Source: Acanthopleura granulata (lineage: Eukaryota > Mollusca > Polyplacophora > Chitonida > Chitonidae). Taken from it: a DNA stretch of 64,000 nt. The DNA lies in assembly GCA_016165875.1 (NCBI GenBank), contig JABBOT010000001.1, positions 14,638,330-14,702,329 on the forward strand, given 5' to 3'. Shown piece after piece: positions 25,148 to 35,511 of this stretch. The notes beneath the pieces were generated by a model. It did not search any database and was not told where the DNA came from. It saw only the letters and a program-made list of their open reading frames with translations. The position numbers and the translations under genes are program-made. Every line of letters begins with the position of its first letter. The stretch's first letter is position 1.

Positions 25148-26197
25148 TAGAAACTGTTGGTCATACTGGTCGGATGAAAGTACCTATAAATTTTCATTGT
25201 ATCACATCTTGTTCAAAGCGATATGCTAGGTCAGTCCCTGTTTGAAGATGTGACAGAAATTAGTATCCAGTACCAGTGTGTAAACTACTACTTGAGTTGA
25301 CAAGGTGCCAAAAAGAAAAGTGGAAGTCACAGCTCTCATTAGTTTTATAAAGTCCTATCATGAACTTCACAAAGCGCTATTCGTCAGTTTTTCTTTTCGA
25401 ATTTTTTATTTCATCGTGAAGCAAAAGGACCGGGAGAATGCTGGAAAACCGGGAAAAGTTCGCCCAGCACTCTTACCACAGAAGATATGTAAATTAGACA
25501 GTTGTGATCCTCTGCAAAATGGAGAATCTTGATAGTTTTCCAGTTGGCCCAACTGCTTTCGCTTGTATCCTTTGGCTAGCTCATGTTGAATTCAAGGAAG
25601 CAGGGCATATGCCCATACGATCACGTGTAAGGCATTGGGTATATATTCCTCCACGGTTTTCTTCTGGTGTTTTGTTGCCCAAGATTGTAACTTTTTATGA
25701 TCAAGAATTGTCTAAACTTCGTCGAAACTTCTAGTGATGTGTAAATGTCAGTTATGATAACTGATCGACGTTCAGGACTGGAAAAAAATCCAGCAGGAAA
25801 AGTGTGCTAGGTTAGCTGAGTAGGACACAGAACACCTGTGACAATGTCATTAATCTTCTTCACTTTAAATTATGGCCTAGACCATCCATTGATTTCGTAC
25901 AATATTTTCCATAGGTTTTATACATCTATTTTTAATGGCAAGGGTGTTTCTGAGATAATTACTTGAAGTTCTTGATAATACATGACGTCTCAATACATAG
26001 AGACGAAAAGATGGCCTTGCAAGATCACTTCACTTTTGTTAATTAACTGTATTCTAACAATTCTACACCCGGTGTGAAAGTGTGAATCTTTTCTATGAAA
26101 TTACTATTACATGATAGTTGTAAACAAAGCTGCCCAATACAACCTAACTTTGACAATGACAAAATTCATCAAATGACTTATACTTGTGTGTTTATAG
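25148..26197. other. Intergenic region and presumed PTCD3 3' UTR, nothing recognised
   Basis: This lies between the PTCD3 stop and the first trace of the CDC25 array. The plus-strand frames at 25305-25532 and 25504-25734 resemble no known family and overlap out of phase. No clear AATAAA follows the PTCD3 stop before the array. Confidence 0.5.
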
Positions 26198-26253
26198 GTC
26201 TTTGAATCTATGTTAATCTATGAGCTCTAATCATTTTCCCTTAATCCCTTTCG
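26198..26253 (-). repeat. Relict fragment of a deleted CDC25 unit at the left edge of the array
   Basis: The segment GTTAATCTATGAGCTCTAAT (26212-26231), with neighbouring bases out to 26253, matches the upstream region of CDC25 copy 1 at about 28385-28440. It joins directly to the 3' end of unit 1 at 26254. The normal distance between these two sites in a unit is about 1.4 kb. This is therefore what remains of a further, mostly deleted unit. Confidence 0.75.
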
Positions 26254-26406
26254 ACGTTTTTATTCTCATGTATTGCTATAGTAGTATTCAGTATTTCGGT
26301 GTTTCTATTTATCATGTTGTTAACATTTATGTTGCCTGGTATATTTTTCACAGTAGACATCGAATAAACAAGGAAAGAAAGGAAAAACAGAATTACAAAG
26401 GCACCA

Positions 26407-26412
26407 TTTATT
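26407..26412 (-). terminator. CDC25 polyadenylation signal AATAAA (copy 1)
   Basis: AATAAA on the minus strand lies 212 nt past the stop of copy 1, inside GCATGCAATAAATGGTGCC. It is kept in every unit (for example 30020-30025 in copy 2), about 225-265 nt past the stop depending on the (TA)n length. Confidence 0.7.
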
Positions 26413-26623
26413 GCATGCAGCATGTATATTTAGGTCGTAGATAAAGGACAGCACTGCGGAGATTAATAAATCATTGAAGGCTATAGGTCTGAGGACGAAA
26501 ACAAGGCTGTGTGTACACAGGTATAAACTTCATATATGTATCTATAACAATGAATACAATTTAAAACGTAATAGATGAGGTCAACATCCACCTCGAAAAC
26601 ATAAAACGTGTGACCCTGAGGCC

Positions 26624-28193
26624 TTAAAAGACTAATTTTAACGCTGAGCGACTCTTCTTATCCCCAGCCCAGCTTTTAGACTGACCACGGAATTTTCGCA
26701 TGTCCTTCTTGAAATCTCCGTGGTGCATCGGCACGTAGGTCTGTGGCGTGCAAAGCTCCTGGAAGGAGAAAAATAAATGACATTAGTGAATTGCACCTGC
26801 AGATAATGTCAAGTATCTCGGTTTAGTTGAAAGTTCCATTGACTTATGCTTGTTTAATGAAAGCCTAAATCCTCAATCGCTTATATGCCTACCTTTTCTT
26901 TCTCAAAAAAGTTTTTGTATCCGCCATGGAGTAAGTAAATTTCAGGAAAATACAACTGCGGATATCGATCCTTGTTCATCTCCCTGTCTTGGCTCCTTAA
27001 AAATCGACACCTGGAACGAAAAGTCACATTTCTGTAGGGCGGCCTTTAATGGAGTTATGAAATGGCGCGAAACATTTGGCGTTACACTTAATTATAAGTC
27101 AATACGTCATGTGGACTTACATTTTTGGACCTCTTTCTGATGAAAATTCACAATGAAATATCAGAATGGTTCTTTTCGTTCTCAAATTCTTGGGAATGAC
27201 TGGTTTGGAAATCAGGTTTTCCACGATGCTATCTTTGGTGTAGTAGTTGACGGCTCCTTTGATGTGGCCGCCTTCAAACTCATAGGGATATCTACAGTCG
27301 ACAATGTGGAATTCTCTTACTACGTCGTCAAAGTGGTGGTTCTGAAGCCGGGCTAAAGTTTCCGGCGTGATGGACTTGAGATCTTGATGCTTGCCAGGAA
27401 CAGTGGGCAGACAGCACGCCAGGCTGCCGTCACTGATCAGGTCTGGATTTTCCGACACTGTCCAGAAGAAAAGAACATACACCCGTTTAAATATACTGCT
27501 ATCGCAATCATTCAGATGATTAATACCCAACTGGCAATGATATTTTAGAAAAACAAAAACATTGTGAAAAATGAGATGGCATAATTACCTCTGTCTAGAG
27601 CAGTTTTAATTTCATGTTCCCAGTGGAAATTTGACAGTGTGAGTGGAGATTTGCTTGGCGGCGTCAAGCCGTCGGGTTTCTTTCTCTTCTGTACAGGTGA
27701 ATCATCTTCGTCGCTTTCCGAACGACTTCGCTTTCGGGTGCTTAGGCACTCGCTTTTCACAACTTGGGGCATCTGCAGTGTAAAAATGTTATCATTTTTC
27801 TTTACATTGTCGTGGCAAGTCATGCACTGACTACAATTCTAAATAGTTAGTTGACGAAGAATGCAGGTACTGATAACTTCAAATTAATGATGTGATAAAA
27901 TGACTGGAAAACGAGATAAAGAGAATAGGGGATTTTACCTCACTAAACTGTGCAAAAGGTCTGCTAAGAAGGGAAAAGGAACAGTCGTCGTTGGTAAAAC
28001 TTTCCTCAAGGCCTATTCCACTATCCCTGGAATCTTCTTCTTCCATCACAAAGGAGGAGTTCCCCTTGCCTAGAAAATAATCCATCATCAGAGAAAAACT
28101 GTTGCTTTGGCCTGCATCATACGATTGCTTGACTGGGCTGGGGAAATCCAAGGAATAGTCCTCAAACAGCTTCTTAGCCAGTGAAGATGCCAT
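26624..28193 (-). CDS. cdc25: CDC25-type dual-specificity phosphatase, copy 1 (diverged, intact)
   Basis: Exons: 28193-27939, 27772-27589, 27457-27121, 27010-26893 and 26758-26624. All borders are AG/GT and the phases join to 342 aa plus TAA. The C-terminal half (about residues 147-342) is the CDC25 rhodanese-like catalytic domain. It has [43 protein letters not shown], and then [12 protein letters not shown], with the CX5R nucleophile C249 and R255. After this come [20 protein letters not shown] and the tail [20 protein letters not shown]. The N-terminus is short compared with vertebrate CDC25 (about 470-580 aa). It holds DSGIGLEES (57-65), resembling the DSG phosphodegron of CDC25A, and a basic stretch RKRSRS...QKRKKP (98-118) that may be a nuclear signal. 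The family is known to remove inhibitory phosphates from CDK1/2 and so trigger mitotic entry. It differs from the other copies at Y13, P18, S32, L35, D69, T97, P123, R194, H197, R239 and T305. Confidence 0.96.
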
Positions 28194-28259
28194 GACAGGT
28201 ATTTGTTTCTTTGAAAGGTGGCTTCAGTAAATGCTGCGATATATCTTGAGTCCACTGCC

Positions 28260-28290
28260 TTGAGATATATATATATATATATATATGTTG
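28260..28290. repeat. (TA)n microsatellite 5' of CDC25 copy 1
   Basis: A pure TA run lies about 75 bp upstream of the ATG. It is present in all intact units with different lengths. A second (TA)n tract in the 3' UTR (for example 30148-30170, 33801-33841 and 57969-58009) varies still more. Confidence 0.85.
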
Positions 28291-28336
28291 TGGGCGAAAA
28301 GTTCCCCGTAGATAAACCTGGTTGGATATCTGTGGC

Positions 28337-28346
28337 ATTGGCCAAT
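28337..28346. promoter_or_regulatory. ATTGGCCAAT palindrome (double CCAAT/NF-Y-type site) upstream of CDC25
   Basis: It is a perfect 10-bp palindrome containing CCAAT on both strands, 144 bp upstream of the copy 1 ATG. TTTGAA, a CHR-like hexamer, lies at 28372-28377. Both recur in every unit except copy 6, where the whole region is deleted. Vertebrate CDC25C promoters are known to use NF-Y CCAAT boxes with a CHR. Function here is inferred, and the order relative to the gene is not the vertebrate one. Confidence 0.4.
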
Positions 28347-30252
28347 GAAATCTCATGCCATCTCCAGATTGTTTGAAAGAGACAGTCTGTAGAAGTATGA
28401 GTTAATCTATGAGCTCTAATCACTTTCCCTTAATCTCGTTCGGCAGTGGGATTAGCGCTGATGTTCTTTACTCGGCTCCCGGATTCACTCTATCTCGCCT
28501 GTGTGGATATCTGTAGTTGGTGTGGAAGATACTATGTAAACAAAGGGCTGGCGGTCGTGACAAGTCATCATTGTCAGCTTCTTTACAAACGGAAAAAAAT
28601 TAAGAAGGTTCTTTCAACTCTTGCACACGCAAAGGGTTTTGTGAAAGGCACTCACCGTCAACACAAGACTCACCTGTCAGAAAGGTAACACTGTTCAGGG
28701 TTTAATAATTGAATATTATCACTTTGGTAAAACTTAATATTCCATTTCCCCGAACATTTACAGCCCGAGATGTCAATTTCTTAAAAAGGCTGACTTAAAA
28801 GGAGGCCTTACGATGAGTTACTTTTGACACTCTCATTACGCCCTTTGCATAGTCGTTCTCATGCACGAACACCAAAACAGTGGGAGACAACTGACTTTTT
28901 GCCAGGATCAAGCAGCTTTTGGAGATGCATAGACTGCGCAGACTATATTGTGCTGAGTAAAACTTTCTGAGGCATAATTTACAGCACTCGATAAACTTGT
29001 TCCATCTATATATGTGGACGGTGTGATTTCTTTAGCCACCACTTAACACTTTCGAGTAGTTGCGTGTAAGTAAAAGTTTTGCCCCTAGAAAGAGGAAAGC
29101 GAATTATGAACGCGTCTTAGCATCTTCCTCCTGCCACTGCTATTAAGGCGAAGTGTTTTGTGACTGCTTTGGTGTCTTATTTGCATATAGTGTATTAGTC
29201 CATGCATGTGTGTATTGAAAACGCTGCTTACCATGTGCTTGGACACACACAAAATACATTTACCTTATATGGCGTGTGCCACTTCCATTGTTGCTTCAAT
29301 GCATTGCATAATGAGAATGTGCTCTGTAGCACGCGAATTATTTCATCACTGTAATTCTCTTACTACATACCGGTATGTGGCTACAGTAGCTTTCCATCGT
29401 TACACAAGCGTCTCAGGGTGAGATTTGACATTCCGACTGAACTGGTCACCCATGTGAAGGGCTTCATTCGTTTAGACTCAGACCTTTGGCGATAGTTCCT
29501 CTGCAACATCAATATTATACAAATTCCCACCTTAAGAGCACATACAATTTTAACTGGAATTTTAGCCTGTCATTCTTGAGTTAAGTTAAGCGAGGTCTCA
29601 GATGAAAATCTAAGATCTGCTCATACCCGAAGTGCATGGTGAGGAAAATGTACCACACACTGTGCATAATCATTGGTACTCGAGTTTGTACGAATCTTGC
29701 ATTCTTTTATCAAGCAATGATTTTTAGTCTGGGTGTCAATCGTTAATCGTGCCTTTCACGCACTATACACAACTGTCACTTTAAGTAAGCTTGGACTTCG
29801 GTGCCGGCGCATAGCAGACCCGTTTGTCCACTAAGATTAGTGGGGCTCCATTGGATATAAACTAAAAACGTTTTTATTCTCATGTATTGCTATAGTCGTG
29901 TTCAGTATTTCGGTGTTTCTATTTATCATGTTATTAACATTTATGTTGCCTTGTATATTTTTCACAGTAGACATGGAATAAACTAGGAAGGAGACGAAAA
30001 TAGAATTATAAAGGCACTATTTATTGCATGCAGCATGTATATTTAGGTCGTACACATACAAGGACAGCACTGCGGAGATTAATAAATCATTGAAGGCTAT
30101 AGGTCTGAGGACGAAAACAAGGCTGTGTGTATACAGTGTAAACTTCATATATATATATATATATATATATCTAAAACAATGAATATAATTTGAAACGTAA
30201 TAGATGAGGTCAACATCCACCTCGAAAACATAAAACGTGTGACACTGAGGCC

Positions 30253-31841
30253 TTAAAAGACTAATTTTAACGCTGAGCGACTCTTCTTATCCCCAGCCCA
30301 GCTTTTAGACTGACCACGGAATTTTCGCATGTCCTTCTTGAAATCTCCGTGGTGCATCGGCACGTAGGCCTGTGGCGTGCAAAGCTCCTGAAAGGAGAAA
30401 AATAAATGACATTAGTGAATTGCGCCTGAAGATAATGCCAAGTATCTCGGTTTAGTTGAAAGTTCCATTGACTTATGCTTGCTTAATGAAAGCCTAAATC
30501 CTCAATCGCTTATATGCCTACCTTTTCTTTCTCAAAAAAGTTTTTGTATCCGCCATGGAGTAAGTAAATCTCAGGAAAATACAACTGCGGATATCGATCC
30601 TTGTTCATCTCCCTGTCTTGGCTCCTTAAAAATCGACACCTGGAACGAAAAGTCACATTTCTGTAGGGCGGCCTTTAATGGAGTTACGAATGGCGCGAAA
30701 CATTTGGCGTTACACTTAATTATAAGTCAATACGTGATGTGCTTAAAATCCACATGACTGGACTTACATTTTTGGACCTCTTTCTGATGAAAATTCACAA
30801 TGAAATATCAGAATGGTTCTTTTCGTTCCCAAATTCTTGGGAATGACTGGTTTGGAAATCAGGTTTTCCACGATGCTATCTTTGGTGTAGTAGTTGACGG
30901 CTCCTTTGATGTGGCCGCCTTCAAACTCATAGGGATATCTACAGTCGACAATGAGGAATTCTCCTACTACGTCGTCAAAGTGGTGGTTCTGAAGCCGGGC
31001 TAAAGTTTCCGGCGTGATGGACTTGAGATCTTGATGCTTGCCAGGAACAGTGGGCAGACAGCACGCCAGGCTGCCGTCACTGATCAGGTCTGGATTTTCC
31101 GACACTGTCCAGAAGAAAAGAGCATACACCCGTTTAAATATACTGCTTTGGTAATCATTCAGATGATCAATACCCCAGTGGCAATGATATTTTAGAAAAA
31201 CAAAAACATTGTGAAAAATCAGATGGCATAATTACCTCTGTCTAGAGCAGTTTTAATTTCATGTTCCCAGTGGAAATTTGACAGTGTGAGTGGAGATTTG
31301 CTTGGCGCCGTCAAGCCGTCGGGTTTCTTTCTCTTCTGTACAGGTGAATCATCTTCGTCGCTTTCCGAACGACTTCGCTTTCGGCTGCTTAGGCACTCGC
31401 TTTTCACAACTTGGGGCATCTGTAGTGTAAAAATGTTATCATTTTTCTTTACATTGTCGTGGCAAGTCATGCACTGACTACAATTCTCCATAATTCGTTG
31501 ACGAAGAATGCAGGTATTGATAACTTCAAATTAATGATGTGATAAAATGACTGGAAAACGAGATAAAGAGAATAGGGGATTTTACCTCACTAAACTGTGC
31601 AAAAGGTCTGCTAAGAAGGGAAAAGGAACAGTCGCCGTTGGTAAAGCTTTCCTCAAGGCCTATTCCACTATCCCTGGAATCTTCTTCTTCCATCACAAAG
31701 GAGGAGTTCCCCTTGCCTAGAAAATAATCCATCCTCGGAGAAAAAAATGTTGCTTTGGCCTGCATCATACGATTGCTTGACTGGGCTGTGGAAATCCAAG
31801 GAATTGTCCTCAAACAGCTTCTTAGCCAGTGAAGATGCCAT
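30253..31841 (-). pseudogene. cdc25: CDC25 copy 2, frameshifted in exon 1
   Basis: Exons: 31841-31586, 31419-31236, 31104-30768, 30639-30522 and 30387-30253. Exon 1 is 256 nt instead of 255 because an A run at 31741-31747 has seven bases where the other copies have an equivalent six-base stretch. The frame breaks after about codon 33 and meets a stop about 24 codons later. The rest of the gene, including HCEFSSERG and all splice sites, is intact and matches copies 3-11. Re-initiation at the in-frame Met of the MDYFLGKG segment (residue 37) would give about 306 aa with the whole catalytic domain. It is therefore either a young pseudogene or an N-truncated form. A homopolymer sequencing error is also possible. 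Confidence 0.8.
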
Positions 31842-33796
31842 GACAGGTATTTGTTTCTTTGAAAGGTAGCTTCAGTAAATGCTGAGATACATCTTGAGTC
31901 CATTGCCTTGAGATATATATATATATATATGTTGTGGGCGAAAAGTTCCCCGTAGATAAACCTGGTTGGATATCTGTGGCATTGGCCAATGAAATCTCAT
32001 GCCATCTCCAGATTGTTTGAAAGAGACAGTCTGTAGAAGTATGAGTTAATCTATGAGCTCTAATCACTTTCCCTTAATCTCGTTCGGCAGTGGGATTAGC
32101 GCTGATGTTCTTTACTCGGCTCCCGGATTCACTCTATCTCGCCTGTGTGGATATCTGTAGTTGGTGTGGATGATACTATGTAAACAAAGGGCTGGCGGCC
32201 GTGACAAGTCATCATTGTCAGCTTCTTTACAAACGGAAAAAAGGAAGAAGGTTCTTTCAACTCTTGCACACGCAAAGGGTTTTGTGAAAGGCACTCACCG
32301 TCAACACAAGACTCACCTGTCAGAAAGGTAACACTGTTCAGGGTTTAATAATTGAATATTATCACTTTGGTAAAACTTAATATTCCATTTCCCCGAACAT
32401 TTACAGCCCGAGATGTCAATTTCTTAAAAAGGCTGACTTAAAAGGAGGCCTTTCGATGAGTTACTTTTGACACTCTCATTACGCCCTTTGCATAGTCGTT
32501 CTCATGCACGAACACCAAAAGAGTGGGAGACAACTGACTTTTTGCCAGGATCAAGCAGCCTTTGGGGATGCATAGGCTGCGCAGACTGCGCAGACTATAT
32601 TGTGCTGAGTAAAACTTTCTGAGGCATAATTTACAGCACTCGATAAACTTGTTCCATCTATATATGTGGACGGTGTGATTTCTTTAGCCACCACTTAACA
32701 CTTTCGATTAGTTGCGTGTAAGTAAAAGTTTTGCCCCTAGAAAGAGGAAAGCGAATTATGAACGCGTCTTAGCATCTTCCTCCTGCCACTGCTATTAAGG
32801 CGAAGTGTTTTGTGACTGCTTTGGTGTCTTATTTGCATATAGTGTATTAGTCCATGCATGTGTGTATTGAAAACGCTGCTTACCATGTGCTTGGACACAC
32901 ACAAAATACATTTACCTTATATGGCGTGTGCCACTTCCATTGTTGCTTCAATCCATTGCATAATGAGAATGTGCTCTGTAGCACGCGAATTATTTCATCA
33001 CTGTAATTCTCTTACTACATACCGGTATGTGGCTACAGTAGCTTTCCATCGTTACTCAAGCGTCTCAGGGTGAGATTTGACATTCCGACTGAACTGGTCA
33101 CCCATGTGAAGGGCTTCATTCGTTTAGACTCAGACCTTTGGCGATAGTTCCTCTGCAACATCAATATTATACAAATTCCCACCTTAAGAGCACATACAAT
33201 TTTAACTGGAATTTTAGCCTGTCATTCTTGAGTTAAGTTAAGCGAGGTCTCAGATGAAAATCTAAGATCTGCTCATACCCGAAGTGCATGGTGAGGAAAA
33301 TGTACCACACGCTGTGCATAATTATTGGTACTCGAGTTTGCACGAATCTTGCATTCTTTTATCAAGCAATGATTTTTAGTCTGGGTGTCAATCGTTAATC
33401 GTGCCTTTCACGCACTATACACAACTGTCACTTTAAGTAAGCTTGGACTTCGGTGCCGGGCGCATAGCAGACCCGTTTGTCCACTAAGGTTAGTCAGACT
33501 CCATTGGATATAAACTAAAAACGTTTTTATTCTCATGTATTGCTATAGTCGTGTTCAGTATTTCGGTGTTTCTATTTATCATGTTGTTAACATTTATGTT
33601 GCCTTGTATATTTTTCACAGTAGACATCGAATAAACTAGGAAGGAGACGAAAATAGAATTATAAAGGCACTATTTATTGCATGCAGCATGTATATTTAGG
33701 TCGTACACATACAAGGACAGCACTGCGGAGATTAATAAATCAATGAAGGCTATAGGTCTGAGGACGAAAACAAGGCTGTGTGTATACAGTGTAAAC

Positions 33797-33843
<47 letters not shown>

Positions 33844-33923
33844 AAAACAATGAATATAATTTAAAACGTAATAGATGAGGTCAACATCCACCTCGAAAAC
33901 ATAAAACGTGTGACACTGAGGCC

Positions 33924-35511
33924 TTAAAAGACTAATTTTAACGCTGAGCGACTCTTCTTATCCCCAGCCCAGCTTTTAGACTGACCACGGAATTTTCGCA
34001 TGTCCTTCTTGAAATCTCCGTGGTGCATCGGCACGTAGGCCTGTGGCGTGCAAAGCTCCTGAAAGGAGAAAAATAAATGACATTAGTGAATTGCGCCTGA
34101 AGATAATGTCAAGTATCTCGGTTTAGTTGAAAGTTCCATTGACTTATGCTTGCTTAATGAAAGCCTAAATCCTCAATCGCTTATATGCCTACCTTTTCTT
34201 TCTCAAAAAAGTTTTTGTATCCGCCATGGAGTAAGTAAATCTCAGGAAAATACAACTGCGGATATCGATCCTTGTTCATCTCCCTGTCTTGGCTCCTTAA
34301 AAATCGACACCTGGAACGAAAAGTCACATTTCTGTAGGGCGGCCTTTAATGGAGTTACGAATGGCGCGAAACATTTGGCGTTACACTTAATTATAAGTCA
34401 ATACGTGATGTGCTTAAAATCCACATGACTGGACTTACATTTTTGGACCTCTTTCTGATGAAAATTCACAATGAAATATCAGAATGGTTCTTTTCGTTCC
34501 CAAATTCTTGGGAATGACTGGTTTGGAAATCAGGTTTTCCACGATGCTATCTTTGGTGTAGTAGTTGACGGCTCCTTTGATGTGGCCGCCTTCAAACTCA
34601 TAGGGATATCTACAGTCGACAATGAGGAATTCTCCTACTACGTCGTCAAAGTGGTGGTTCTGAAGCCGGGCTAAAGTTTCCGGCGTGATGGACTTGAGAT
34701 CTTGATGCTTGCCAGGAACAGTGGGCAGACAGCACGCCAGACTGCCGTCACTGATCAGATCTGGATTTTCCGACACTGTCCAGAAGAAAAGAGCATACAC
34801 CCGTTTAAATATACTGCTTTGGTAATCATTCAGATGATCAATACCCCAGTGGCAATGATATTTTAGAAAAACAAAAACATTGTGAAAAATCAGATGGCAT
34901 AATTACCTCTGTCTAGAGCAGTTTTAATTTCATGTTCCCAGTGGAAATTTGACAGTGTGAGTGGAGATTTGCTTGGCGCCGTCAAGCCGTCGGGTTTCTT
35001 TCTCTTCTGTACAGGTGAATCATCTTCGTCGCTTTCCGAACGACTTCGCTTTCGGCTGCTTAGGCACTCGCTTTTCACAACTTGGGGCATCTGTAGTGTA
35101 AAAATGTTATCATTTTTCTTTACATTGTCGTGGCAAGTCATGCACTGACTACAATTCTCCATAATTCGTTGAGGAAGAATGCAGGTATTGATAACTTGAA
35201 ATTAATGATGTGATAAAATGACTGGAAAACGAGATAAAGAGAATAGGGGATTTTACCTCACTAAACTGTGCAAAAGGTCTGCTAAGAAGGGAAAAGGAAC
35301 AGTCGCCGTTGGTAAAGCTTTCCTCAAGGCCTATTCCACTATCCCTGGAATCTTCTTCTTCCATCACAAAGGAGGAGTTCCCCTTGCCTAGAAAATAATC
35401 CATCATCGGAGAGAAAATGTTGCTTTGGCCTGCATCATACGATTGCTTGACTGGGCTGTGGAAATCCAAGGAATTGTCCTCAAACAGCTTCTTAGCCAGT
35501 GAAGATGCCAT
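33924..35511 (-). CDS. cdc25: CDC25 copy 3, intact
   Basis: Exons: 35511-35257, 35090-34907, 34775-34439, 34310-34193 and 34058-33924, 342 aa. This copy defines the consensus protein of the array (N13, H18, I32, P35, G69, S97, A123, G194, L197, G239 and A305 in place of the copy 1 residues). It carries silent substitutions in exon 3 (for example at 34741 and 34759) relative to neighbouring copies. Confidence 0.96.

Larger units (their letters stand above)
28194..30252. other. CDC25 inter-copy spacer (reference copy)
   Basis: In order it holds the 5' region of copy 1 with the (TA)n tract and CCAAT palindrome, about 1.4 kb of non-coding spacer, and then the 3' UTR of copy 2. Equivalent stretches are 31842-33923, 35512-37589, 39178-41257, 42846-44927, 48717-50776, 52365-54423, 56012-58091 and 59680-61739. 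Two GTGAGT donors on the minus strand (at 28668-28673 and 28650-28655) could end a noncoding first exon. I found no tRNA, snRNA, 5S, histone or transposon gene in it. The 71-codon plus-strand frame at 29206-29421 recurs in each unit but resembles nothing. Confidence 0.6.

Noticed and set aside
25305..25734. Two overlapping plus-strand frames after PTCD3, considered as a small gene
   Set aside because: They are out of phase with each other, have no recognisable domain and no supporting splice sites. More likely they are 3' UTR or intergenic sequence.
28088..28423. Minus-strand frame starting MIRAHRLTHTS upstream of CDC25
   Set aside because: It runs through the (TA)n tract (a YIYIYI stretch) and overlaps CDC25 exon 1 out of frame. 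It is a shadow in the 5' region.
29206..29421. Plus-strand 71-codon frame in each spacer (starts MCVLKTLLTMC)
   Set aside because: No family resemblance and no splice or promoter context. Its changes between units show no coding pattern. It is repeated because the spacer is repeated.
30479..30757. Plus-strand 92-codon frame recurring in every unit (starts [12 protein letters not shown])
   Set aside because: It is antisense to CDC25 exon 4 and its flanking introns. It lacks a standard ATG at the first codon and is conserved only because the unit is duplicated.
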